A DNA stretch of 64,000 bases from Lytechinus pictus (lineage: Eukaryota > Echinodermata > Echinoidea > Temnopleuroida > Toxopneustidae): assembly GCF_037042905.1 (NCBI RefSeq), contig NC_087247.1, positions 41,019,920-41,083,919 on the forward strand, in the 5' to 3' direction. The translations under genes and the position numbers were made by a program. Every line of letters starts with the position of its first letter. Position 1 is the first letter of the stretch. The notes beneath the pieces were generated by a model. That model was not told where the DNA came from and searched no databases. It saw only the letters and a program-made list of their open reading frames with translations. This document shows positions 48,371 to 62,100 of this stretch, one piece after another.

Positions 48371-50082
48371 CTAGGCAACCCCTCCAATAGCCTCTGATAT
48401 CTGTTTCTCAAGGGACTGCATCTGGCCGAACATAAACCTGAATCAAGAAAGCATAATTAATACATAAATTCAACATTTTTATCATCTTAAAATCATGTAA
48501 AGATGAAGGAAAAAGTCTGCTGTTGCAAGCTGTACACACACCCTACCTAATTCTGTACCATTAACAATAAGTTGAGGCATTAAGGCTAAAAATATATGAC
48601 AGCTGTCAGCATAGAAATGCACAGGAAAGGGCAAGTAGGTTCAGAATATCTTGATAGCATAGACATAACCATCAGAGGCAAAGATCAGATTTTTTCCATG
48701 TGGTAAGCATTTGAAAAGCCTTTACTAACCGGTGTGTACATGACAAGGTGATTACTAGTGTGACCAAGTAAAGGTAAGCCAATGCTAATGAATGTATCAA
48801 TTTCTAAAATGTGTTTCACAAATGCCTTAAAAGCTTATCATAGATCTAATTGCTTTGTTTTCATTTCTGGAAGATACATTCATTTGTCAGAATCTAATAA
48901 AGAATTTCAGACATTTGGTGTAGAATTTTTACATTGCATAGCCTTTCCATTTTTAGAAATCAGGGCCCCATTTCATAAAAAGTTGCTAAAATAACAAATC
49001 TTGTTGGAATGTCAACTACCATGACAACGAAAATCCCACTTACTGGCTCTTTCAAGGAAATTTGACATTCCAGCAAGACATGCTATCAGCGTACCCCTGG
49101 TAACTGTTTATGAATGGGGCCCAGATCTCCTTGGAAAGAATGCTCCTCAATGCAGGATATTGGAATAGGTGAGATATAGTTTGTGGTTTGCCTTATTTGC
49201 AATGTGAGTTGACATCAAATCTAATATTTGACCCTTCATGATCATTTACAATACCGAGACCACTGTTTTGGAGATTCTATGAAAATAAGTAAGAATAACA
49301 CCGCACCTGTTAGGATCGTTGGGTCCATCATCCTCTTCATCTTGGTCTTTGGAAGGTTGGAGTTTATCCATTTGTAGTCTTAAAGCTGTCAGACATTCCT
49401 TGATACCACAGGAACCTCCTCTTTTCTTATCTTGACTCAATGGATGTAGGATGTGAAAGGCTGCTAGGAGCGTTGGGTAGGTCTGTAAGGCACCCACTGA
49501 TACACATCGCTCAAGTTCATAAACAAATGACCTGCAAGGGAATAGTTGCATCCAAACTGGAGTATTAGTAGCGAGCAATAATTTTGAGAGAAAGTCTGAA
49601 TTCAAAGTGAATATAAGTAAACAAATAAGCAGACTGTAATAAGTGTGGATATAATTTAAGCAAGCCAAATGTTTTCAATGAAACCTTGTTCAAATCCAAG
49701 TACACTGATGATTGGCAACACGGATTAAAAAGAAACACACACATGGGCAAGAAATGTTTTTTGCGAGACTCTCTTAGACTGCACATCTTGATAGTGTAAT
49801 GAATTCAAAAACTTTTTTCTAATGGGTAGTAACCTACTAACCTGAGCAGATCCTTGTTACTGGATACTATGCCAACCAAGAAACCTGAAACAGGTGGCAA
49901 ATCTCCTGCTGACTGAACAGCATCCAATGTCCCTTCAGACTGAGCTACTGTGTTTGTCATCTCACCAACACAAGCAGCCATACTGGAGGCTAGGACATCA
50001 TCATGGAAACGAACATTGCACTTGCTGCTGTTACGGAGGATGTCAGAAACGGCCGGCTTGATGCTTGATAATGCCTGTGGGT

Positions 50083-50114
<32 letters not shown>

Positions 50115-53100
50115 GTCTTAAAGTTTTTTTAAAGGAAAGATAATTAGATGAAACAAAGATCTAGAAGAATTCTTGACTGCACATAGTTCAAATCTATTAC
50201 TCGGCATTGCCATACCAAAATTACATCTCACACCCTACTTGAAACGTTCAAAATAATGACCTCTGTGGATTCTGGATGGATATACATACAATGCCTCCCG
50301 CAAACAACCAATGGTAGGCAGAGACATAATCATGAAAAGGAATATTAGTAATAACATACTGAAGACGTCATGACATTGTTTGCCAATTGCGGGTCACCCA
50401 GTCTGTGAGATTTAGCACGTTGAAAAAAAGGAGTCGCTAAAAATGATGGCTGCATGCTAATTCATTCACAATATGAGCAATAGCCATAGAGAGACAATAA
50501 TGGTTATCTTCATCACACGTATGAGGTGATTGAAAAGCAATCACACCTAATCATGGAGGCAGAACTATCTGAAAGACTAGACTAACTTGCTTTTATTCCT
50601 CAAAGTAGCTAAAGCTGTTTTCTCACCCCAACATAGTTCATAAAATGGATGTAACCTTATTACAAGATTTAAATTAAAGATCAACAATTTGCTTTTTATA
50701 GAGTATTTCATGTTTTTCATTGTGCTCCCAATTTAAATTAAACTGCTTTTATTCTGAAACCATACAACATGTGCTAAAAATTGCCTAAATTTAATCAGCA
50801 AACTTTCATCTCTTTTTGAATTAAAAGTGTGATTGCTGGCATTCATGGTAAAGAAATTAAAGCTTCCCCTAAAAGACTTAAGGCTGTCTATATACCTGCT
50901 GCATTTGAGAGGTATCCTTTTCTTTCTGACTGGCTGTTATCCCTATAGCTTTGATGAACTTGGTAAAGAGATCAGCTACCAGGTCCTGTTGTTTGTCATC
51001 CATTGCCAAACCTCCTCGTCCAATGTGACACATGACCTTGGCCACCAGTGACACAAAGTCCATATTATCTTCTGTGAAATGGAGATTTAATAATAATATC
51101 AGGCTGTTACTGGTAGAATGTTACAAACTAAATACAGTAACAGCATACATTCACACCACCTGCTATACTTATATATATATCATTGCAAAAATACATAGAT
51201 CACATTTGATGTCACCTGTGAGTAGTTTACTTCATATGGCATGTATTATAAATTCAATGTTCATTTTCAATTGGTTCATGATGAATAAAAATATTTCTTC
51301 TCACAGTTGAGTGTGTGTATGAAATACTGTGTGTAATAATAGATCAAAAGTACAGGTAAAATCAATATTGATTTTCTGAAGAAAAAAAATTGCATTTTTA
51401 TTGAATTCATAGCACATAGGGGAGCTGCAAATATGTGACATCACAAAAAGCCTAACTCTTAAAATATTCTTTTCTTCTTAACCAACTTTAAGTCAGCATG
51501 AACTTCTCGGTTTTTTTTAAAAGAATTTGATTGATAAGCAATTTTTTCTCTTTCTTCTGCTGTGTTTTTATTGCTTCATTTCCCATTAATTCTGTAAAAA
51601 AAAAAAACCCGTTGCTAAGCTTTGTTGCCCTCTGTCTGAATGAGCATTTACCTGTTTTGAGAACAAGATGACAAAAATCAGCTAGATGAGAGTAGAAAAG
51701 ATCTGATCCCAATCCAAGAGTTACCACATCACAAGCAAACTTCAATACAACCTATAAAAAGAAAACACAAGCTTGGTCATTTCATGTGGAATACATATTG
51801 TTAGTGTATATAAATCAAAAGCAATTTATGGCATATCTTAAGAGACTATTAAAGGAATGATTGTAAGTAAATTACCCTTTCTTAATTTGGCACAAAGTAG
51901 GACTGTTGATTTTGGGGATTAGTGAGCCCAGGTACCCGTGCTCAATTTCCCCCTAGACAAAAGCACAAAATATTAGGCTCTCTGAAAGGAGACTTAATGC
52001 TGTAAATGCTGCTTGACACAAGTCAGAAAAGGTATTGGAATTGGCAAAATGTAAATATTCATCACCAAGTCATTACTTATCAATGGTAAACTGACAATAT
52101 TTTGGATAAAACAAATTACCTTAGTTTAGTTTAAAACAAGATTTATTTTGTAATGTCCTATGAAAATTTTGACAATACAACAGAATGTTTCATTTTCAAA
52201 ATTGTCCATTTGATTCAGTCTTCCCTTACCATGAGGCAATCTTTGGCTAGTTTTCTGATCCCATCATCAGCCTTAGCACTGGATTCCTCCCCTAAGCTCT
52301 GGGGTAAGACAGACAGCAGCTCCCTGTCACACCAAGCTAGTAGCTCATCAAACTCAGAACTAACATGACTTAATTCACTGGCTGAGGGACTACTGGGCTC
52401 AGAGCTCTGAAAAAGAAAGAATACAACAGTTTTTAACCTAATTTGACTGATTCAAATTAATTGCTACATAATGCAATAGTTTTATGTCATAAAGAATAAA
52501 CAAATAATCATGAAAAAAAATAAACAGCACAAATTCATGTTAAAATAGAATCATTTGTCACAACTAAAATAGAATCATTTGTCATAGCATACAAATTCCA
52601 GATGCCTTTCAAATCTTCTTTTCCAACTTGATGTATTAAACCACAAGATCTTTCACATTTCCTTCAACTTGATGTAATACAATGAAACAAATGCTCAGCG
52701 TCAATTGGCACAAAAAGTATATTTCAATATTTTCCTTGACAGACATAGAAATATACAAAGTAATTTCAAACTTTGTAAGTTACAAATGACTGGTGACTTA
52801 TTCTTGGGTGCAAAAATCAGATTCTCAATTTTTATTCCCATCGTTCAAAATTGAAATATGATCTACGTAAATCAAATGGAATAATTAATTTGTTGGGTGA
52901 TAAAGACAAGAAATAAGATATTCACTTGGTCTCCAACAATACCACTAGGGTAACACATACTACTGCTGAGTGAAGTAGAGCTTGACTGCTTTGAAAAAAG
53001 TCACAGGCAGACCGGGCAGGATTCGAATCCACGATCTCTGGATTACTTGACCAGTGTCATAACCACTAGACCACTGGAGTGCCCTTAGTGATTTGGCTTC

Positions 53101-56100
53101 AAACTATCCCATAGATTGGATATCAAATCAAATGGAATAATTAATCTGTAGTATCATTAGAGACAAAATGAATGATCTTAGTACTTTAAAATTCTAGTTG
53201 ATAACAGTCACCTCATTGAAAAGTTTATTGTTTGTCAAAATATGATTTGTGGTGTAGGAAATATACTTCCACTATGTTAAAACTGGGGAAAATAGCACAA
53301 GAACAGCTTCATGAGACACCGACCTGTAGAGATTGTAGATGAATGATGACTCTGCAGTATCCATTTACAATGCTAGTAAGCATATCATCTGACATCATGT
53401 CACTGAGTGGCCCTGGATTCATCAGACGTTTCTCAATCAATGGCTGTCAAATCAAAGCACAAGAATGGTAAATGCTGTAACTTTGCATTCCCTCAGCATC
53501 TTCTGACCAAAGCAGTTATGTATTAAGTACCACATGCAGCTGGGAATTTAAGTCATACTTTGTGAAACACACATTGTTTGCTACAATGAAGAGTGATCTC
53601 CAAAAATGATGATTGACTCAATGCTCCAGCGAGTCACATACACTACAACCAAAATGCTTGGATCAAACTTTTTACAAACTGCCAGCCCAATCATTTCAGC
53701 TGCTTTTTATAATATAAAGATGATTATGTCTGAGGAGCAGTATATCCCTCATTGTTCATACATTTTATGTGAATGATTTTATAAAATTTGATAGCTGAAC
53801 CATATTCACTAATCATCTTTCCCACAACAGTACTATCTCTTGAATACTTACTAGAACCCCTTTAAGAATGGTAGCCATTTCTCCGAGTGGTTTTGCTGAT
53901 GTATCCAGCAGTAGAGTACGGCATGAGTAGTTAGTAAGCAACCAGTCTAGGTAAGCCATGGCCAATATTGGTTGAGGTTTAACAACAGGTTCATTGAAAG
54001 TCACTCTCTTTTTCTTCAGCTTACTGGACATCTGAGATGAAGGACATAAACTTTGTTTTACTCGCAGATTTATCTCATGTAAGCATATAAAATGTCAATC
54101 AATGCCAAATTTCAATGGGCAATTCCATAGAAAATATACTGTATGTCCTACCCCTATCTTTCTTGAAATTCTCCCTAAAATGATTTGTCTGTTTTCTAGT
54201 TTATATGAAAATTTAAAATGCTATCAAATTTTAACGTCTTGATCAGTTTGTAAAGTGGGGTAAGAATGAAGAATATGGGTGTCCGATGTAAAAAAAAGCA
54301 CAACAATTTCATCGAATTGCCCTACTATGTCATAATTACAATTTTGATGTAACAACATAAAGCCTAAATGTAGGTCAGCTGACATGAAAACAATCCACCC
54401 ATTTTATACATCGATCTAATTCACACAAAATAGACATTTGCTTTGTTTGCATAAAGCTGAAACACAACAGAATTATGATAAAAGAGAAGGAAAATATACA
54501 GATATAATTCTTAATTCAATTCCACATGTATGGTTTCACATATAAATACAATTCATACACTTTTAATATTCAATATTCAAATACCATGAGGATATAAACA
54601 CAAATAACTGTCATTGCCAATGTACAGAAAGAAATGTTTCAAAGCCACAACAACATATATTGTTTTTGCCCCAAGTTAGTTGTGCTTACACATTTTTAGT
54701 ATTTGCAGGTCTTTTGTAAGTTATATTCAATAACTTTAATAAAAAATTCTATGTTAATTCATTTATTATTCACTATCATTCATCTTATTATAATCTGTAC
54801 TTATGCCATACTGTTTATCTTTCAAAACTTATACAACATGACATCATCTACGTAGTTACCTGATCTCCAGACTCCTCCTCCTCTTCAGATTCTTTTTCAT
54901 TATCAGTTTGATTGATGGCTAGTTCTAGCCAATCAGAGAGAAGCCTGATGACATCATTGCCCTTCCCCCAGGATATCAGGCATTGAATGAGGGGACTGTA
55001 TGCTTCAGGGGAAGCAGTCGGATCCATGCTCTTCAACTTAGACAAACAACTATGACTGTAGTATAGGCAATCAAAAACATAAATAAAATGTGAACATTAT
55101 CTTAAAACTGACATTCCAGGGGTTTTGTTTCTTCAAATATTCTACCAATACTGAACCATGCTTATTACCTGCTTTAACAGTCACTTCTAATGGATATGTC
55201 ATACAGAAAACTTGTAGACAATATATTACCCTTTCATATGACATTGGTTAATCACTATGAAACATAACTGGGCTTCCCTCTTGATATTGACCTTTCTCAT
55301 TTAATTGCTATCTATCTTTGCTAAAGGGAAAAGTGAACTTTAGCCAAATCTGTCACTTCGTTACAATTACCATGTATTAATACAAGAACCTGTTCATAAA
55401 AACCACCTGCTAAAAAAGACCCCCTTTCTTGACTCCCTTGGGCGGTTGTATACTGGTTTTACTTCACTTATGTTGACAGTTAGTTCTCATGATAACTTGT
55501 TTGTAGTTATTTTGGCTATTTTACCAGCAGTATATTTCCCATGTGACAATTTTTTAATGGCTACTTAGAATAAATGAAAAACAAACAAACAAACATAATG
55601 CTATACATTAATTTGACACTGCTATGGTCACTGTTATGAGCTTTGGCAGCTTTAATACAGGTTAACCACATACCTAAATGCTGGAATAGACGATGCAGGA
55701 AGAAAGGAGACAAGTATGAGGACTGCAGACAGAGATCTCCCATCCTACGAAACAAACATAAGAGTGGTAAAAACCTTGTACATGGCATAATCCAGTAAAT
55801 TTGACATACCCCAGCTAAAATATATTCTGAGGTTTTCACATCATTAATAACATATATTTACCTTCCAACTACAGACCTGTGTTTACTTTTTGTTGACTGG
55901 GTTACTTTTATCATCTGGATTCCCGGAAAATGAGAAAACCAATTTCTCTCTCCATCAAACACAGTAAAAGTAAGCAAAAACAATTGAGGGTAAAGGTGAT
56001 GGAACAAATGATCACTTCTCACAATAACTATCTGGTAAATTAAAAATCCCAAAAGCGATAACAACTTGTTTACAACCTTAAAATTTCAAAATTCCATATA

Positions 56101-59100
56101 TCTGTCTCTCTGAGTTTTCTTTTAAAGAACTGTAAGTTTGGTTCGATGCTCATCATTAACATTTTACTTAATTTCTGGAAAACATCAATAAAGACCTACC
56201 TTGAAAGTGGTCAAAAATCTTGGTAGATCTTTGCCAAATCGGTGAACAAGCTTCTGCATGACTGACTGATTCACTGGCTATAAAGGAAAGGCAGCGGGAA
56301 ATGATTTATACATTGCATATATCTACCTGATAGAAGAGTTTCTTTTTATAAAGACCACTGAATAAGAAATGGAAAATTGAACCGAGGCTTTGAAAGAAGA
56401 TCCAAAATGCTATAGGAGCGCTGGAATATTTTTAGAGTTCTTACAAGTCTATGAAGGGCACTGAAAATAATGAAATATATCAAATTTGAGCAGTTGGGCT
56501 CAAGTAACTCCATGAGTGGTATTTTTCTCTCTTCTTTTTTTAAAATAATAAATTCAACTTTAGCAAACAAGACAAACTAAGACTGCAAATACACCTAAAT
56601 CTATGAGCTCTCATTCAAGATGGTTTACTTGATTTTACAGCATATGAAATTAAATAAAAATAAACCTCTGAATTAAATGCACTCAATTGATAATCAGACA
56701 TTGAAACTTAATGCTATTTGCAATTGATTATGAAATATAAATTGCAATTCAAACAATGAAAACTAATTGTTCGTTACTGCTGCAAGAAGCAGATTCAGAA
56801 ATCAATGCAATTTGCAATCAATTACAAGACTTATGTTCAATTCTAGGACATAAAAATGGCTTGCAAATGGCAATTGATTGCAAGATTATCGTGGTCTTAC
56901 TTTCGCTAGTTGTTGGGCAATGCCAGTCCAAAGAATAACAATAATCTCTAACATCCCATCAATAACATCTGTATCTTTGAGTGAGAGGCCCTCCCTCTCT
57001 TCCTCTTCTTCCTCCTCCTCTGTTGAGTTGTCTCCGCCTGCAGATACCATGGAGTTATGATGTTCCTCTTGGTTGATACAGCCTCGCAAACAGCGGGACA
57101 GGAGTAACATGAAATCGGCTACAAAATGCAAACAAAAAGAAAATATGGAAAAGTAAACCGAGAATAAAGAGCTGTGTTAAGTAACTGAGGCACGAGAAGT
57201 TTATCAGAGTATATAGGTAATGGATATGTTGTATTATCTAATAATTTCTAAATAGTAAATTATTCAATTGAATTATGAAATTGATTTTATGTTGTGGCTC
57301 TTTGTTTGACACCTAGGCACAAGATTCAATGTTTACATTTTACATATTTTTTTCCATTTTTGAACCAAATTCGCTCCTAAAAAATGTCACTTGTATTAAA
57401 AAAATCATGATGTCGCATAAATATATTATGTAGTCATTTTCATTCAAGCAAACAATTGGCTAAATATCCAAATCGCCAACTCTGCCACTATGAATTTTCA
57501 ACAATGTGAAACGAGTACAAACCTGCAGTGTCAACAGACATGTGCTTATGGGCATACTGGTAGAAGACCCTTGCTGCACCAGGATTCATACAGATAAGAG
57601 CCATTACTCTTTCTATCTGAACGCTAGCATCACGGTCTGTTGGTTGGAATGACTTGAAGAGGAGGTCGACGATCCTACGAGATACAGGAGGTGAATCTAC
57701 CTCAAGTCTAGCCAGTAGGTCTTCCACTGGGACGATACTCCACACCTAGTAGAATAAAAAGTATACAAATCACAAATACAGGTAACTTGCCTTAGATCAA
57801 CTTCTTGGACCAAATAATTTTTTTTCTGGACAAATTATATTTTTGAGATATGAAGTTGTTGGTCCACCCACTGTATATGCTAAAGATAATCTAAATGGCT
57901 CCTCAACTGCACAGTCAGAAATGATGCCTCTGAAGCGCCAGATCAAGATTATATTACACACTTTGCTTCTAATATTTTCAAATAATGGTCTCCGTGGCCT
58001 TGTAACCCCAAAACTAATCAGATCATCAGTCCTATATGTATACTTGGATCAAGTTTGAAGTGAGCAGAGGCATCACATTATGACTAACAACACGCAGGTC
58101 TGTAAAAAAAGTAGTTAAATAGAGTTTTTTTAAATATTTTTAGATTGAACCAAAGAATGACTCACCTTGATTGTCTTGAGACCTTTGACCTTTATCAAGA
58201 GATCAACAAAAGCCACGATAACCTTCTCGGAGGTGTCATGAATGAAGTTTTTCAGAGATGGGAGCAAGTTCTTTAGCAGAGGATGGCTCAAAGGATTGTC
58301 AATCACAAACATCAAACCCTGAAATGATAATTACAAAAAAGGCATTAAAAAATCATAACAATAATATATTAAGTAACTTATTAGGGAAGACCTTAACATT
58401 TAAAAGAAGGAAAGTCAACCATCAATTAACTTGAATCGAATATTCGCTTATTAGTCCTTAAGACTTAATCAATAAATAAAGATTAATACCACTAAACAAA
58501 ATTTTAAATTACACAAATTAGCCATAACTATCAAAAGCTAAAGTCATCACAGCATTAAGTTGATTCAAATTTGACATAAAACAAGTTATGGTATTTTAGC
58601 ATTTCACTTTAAATGCTTCATAATGGTGGTATGCAAATGTCATAACACCCACAATTTCCTATTTAATTTAAATTACGGTCACATTAATGACATAAATTGT
58701 AAGTTCTTGGGACTGTATTTAATCTTCTGCTTATCATTTCTGATTATCATACCTTGAAAACAGACACCCTGACATCACTGGAGCTTGTATCAAAGGCCAT
58801 GTCTTGGATGAGTTTAGTTAGGAATGCAGTCAAGACATGGGCTGGAATCAGTTCCCAGTACATTCCTAAGATCCTACAGACTCCCTGGACACCAGTTACT
58901 CTTAGCACAGGACATTGGTCAGTAAGGAAACCCTTAATAATCAAAGGAATAAAGACATATGAATATACTAACAGATGTTGCAAATATTATAGCTTATGCC
59001 AGCTGTGCTGGTGCACTTATGTAGTTAGGCATGTTAACGCAAACATACCTTCATTTTGTCTACAGCTTTCAGGTAATGTTGATTATACACAAGGCAAAAA

Positions 59101-62100
59101 TATTATTTACATGTACCTCTCATACCCTCAGCAGCAAATTTGCTCTACTTTTGACAGAGTTAATCAGACCTGTTAATGGGCAACTTTAGAATTATGACAC
59201 AACATCAGTGACATGCGTGTTTGGCATAATGCTGTTGCACCATAGGGCAAAATGGCTAATCCTGTCTTCTGTACGTGCATAACATGTTTTTTTTTGCTAA
59301 ATAAGCAGGTCTCAACACTTGCATCAGAAATCTAAAGATTTAGCTTCAGGGCAATGCCATTAAATATGTCTGGCCTCCTACATGTGGGACCTCTTGAAAC
59401 GACTCCTCTCTATCTTCTACTTCATATGAAAGTTTGTAATGCTCTTTAATCATCATGGTGTAAGCAATCCATGAAGTGAAATAATAATTGAGAATAAAAG
59501 GGGTTGGACATAAAGAATGGTTGATGGAACTTTATTTAGGTTTGAATTGTCAATACTAATGATGCAGTAGAATAATGGCGCAGTAACATTTCCCCTACGT
59601 GGGCTGTACAGCGAGTCAAAAACAGCCATTTTAACAACTTTTTACCAGCTACGTATGGGTGGTTTGAATAAAAATGAATAAAATGTCTGTTTTCGACTCG
59701 TCGTTGGGCCATCGTAGGGGAAATGTGACTGCAGCATAAGGTATCTTACTTGTAAGATGTCAATCTGTTTCTGGAGAAGTGCATCAGTCTCTTCTTTATT
59801 AGATTCAGGATCTTGGAGAGGGAAGGCATCAATGAGAAGGGCTGCTGCATTGGCTCTCACAGATGCATTAGCAACCTAAAATGACATATCAATAATCATA
59901 ATTTCATACAATGTAACCATTCCTTCTTCACTGAGTAATTAAATGAGTTGCATGCTTCTGTATGGATTGTAGGAAAACTTCTCCAAGAGGAAAAGTTATC
60001 CTTTTGTTTACTATGTGTCCTCCAGGGCCTTGCCAGGAAATAGGTGCTCCAAGGAATTTCGAGGTGGTAATCAGATCCTGGGTGTTTCAAAGTTACACAC
60101 AATTTTACGCAACACTGAGGATTTGTTCTTGTGCTAAATGACATATCTTAATTTTTCCAGTTATAACGTGGTGGAAGTGAATTCCCATTCTGAGAATTCC
60201 ATGTTTTGACAAATTATAAAATTTCCCTTTTCGATGCTTGTCATCATAAATTGTGATCTAGAAAGATCAGACTTCAACTTAATCTGATGGAAAAACAAAT
60301 TTATAGTATCTGAATTGATACCAAAACCAGTCTCTAGTTATTTGTGAAACCGTGTGTTACAAATAATTTTATGAAGCTCAAAAGGCCCTAAAAATTCAAC
60401 TTGTGAAGCAAAGACTCATAACATATTCAATTATTATGTTATTTCACAACATTCTAACTGGTGTACATAAATTACACATTATTTGAATAAAAATGGGTGA
60501 GCTTATCAACATTTGTAGAGCTGGTCTTTCACATACCTTGAAAGCTCTCCATAGAATGGGTTCATACAGAGTTAGTAGCATGCTGTCCACTCCTTGCTGT
60601 CTCTTCTGCTTGGTGAAGTAGCTTAAAAGCTGAATAATAACATCAACAGTAAAGAAATCGTTTAATTATTCTATGCATTTGCTATGATTACATCATGCAC
60701 TGAAGGTTACCATCCTAATTTTGTTGGGTTCTTGTAACCCTCAAGCCACAAACTCGGCCAATCCTGAGCATTGGGTGATATCAAGCTCTTATTTTGAACA
60801 TGCATATTTGAAGATGGTACCAACCTTGAAATTATTATTAATTGATGTAAGTGCATAGACTTGGATCAAAGTGTACCTGTCTGAGAGTAAGTGAGAGGTT
60901 TCGAGTCCCTACACGTCTTGCGTGTACAGCAGAGTGCATCAAGTCCTGAATACAGCTGGTCTCTAGTTTTGCTGTCAGAGGGGGCGTAGATTTCCGCCAA
61001 GCCTTGAAGTACACCTCTCCATAGTAATTGATCGTATTCCTAAAAATAGCATAGAAAACATACATTTTTATCTTCTTTGGGAAAAAATAATATGACTGAA
61101 TGATTCATGCTAATCAGTGGTACTTGAGTATAGTTACGTTTAACAGATGAATTAACTTTGTTGAAATTAGAAAAATTTGCTTCTGGCAGAATGAGAGGTT
61201 TGCTCTATCCCTTCCCAGTGTCTATCAACAGTACCTGAACTTAATTGAAATGGAAGTAATTTACTACCTAAAAATGCAACATTCCAAATAATAGAGTATC
61301 ACCATCATGCCTGAAAGCACCAAGCAGACAGATAGCATGGGTGGCTCAGAATGTTTTTTTCAAATTGATCACCACTTTTATGACCATATTTTGACATGAC
61401 ATGAGGAAACACCATTTTCTCTGTTTTAATAAGAATGTAATGCTGCAAATTTCATTACACCTTCAAATGTAGATGATGTAGTTGCTAATGCAGCGTTATG
61501 ATCAATCAACATACTATTAATGGACTGTCCCATTCTAAACATTATTGCATTGCATTTTCTACAATACCATCTACGACATAACACGGCATGCAACCAGGCT
61601 TTTTGGGAAAACTTGCCCTGTCAAGCGAGCAAATTAAGGAATAGTACACATTTTAAACTTTACGTTTATAGATACAATGCAAGTGATTTATTTTCTTTTA
61701 TTTAGATGTTTCAACTGATAGTGATAATTGCTGAAAAAAATGAATTCGATAAAGCATTTTCAGCCCTGAGCAATCGGTCATTTGTCAAACTTGGTTTTGT
61801 TTTAGAGATTGAATTTGAAAATTGCCGAATTCAGGCAAGCCTTTTTTTGGTCTTTGCTTACTAACACCAAAAACAATTGAATTTACAAGTAAAAGAAGTT
61901 TTCTCAGTGTAAACATTAGTTATCATGTAAACATTAAGGCTTTTGTCAAAGATCAATATTGGTGATGAAGCAACATATTGATAAAAGGCAAAATTATTAA
62001 GAGCTTACTTTGGACACGATGGTAGCTGATTCTTAATGGCTGAATGAAGACGCTCTGTGAGATCACAGTCTAAACACAAGAGAAAGCTCAAGAACTTACG

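Noticed and set aside
49950..50132. Plus-strand open frame over the NCAPG2 exon at 49842-50074
   Set aside because: It is a shadow frame of the NCAPG2 exon and ends in the (AG)n run.
53013..53084. Functional tRNA gene
   Set aside because: A and B boxes are good but the stems pair poorly and no clear anticodon arm could be drawn; SINE or pseudogene is preferred.
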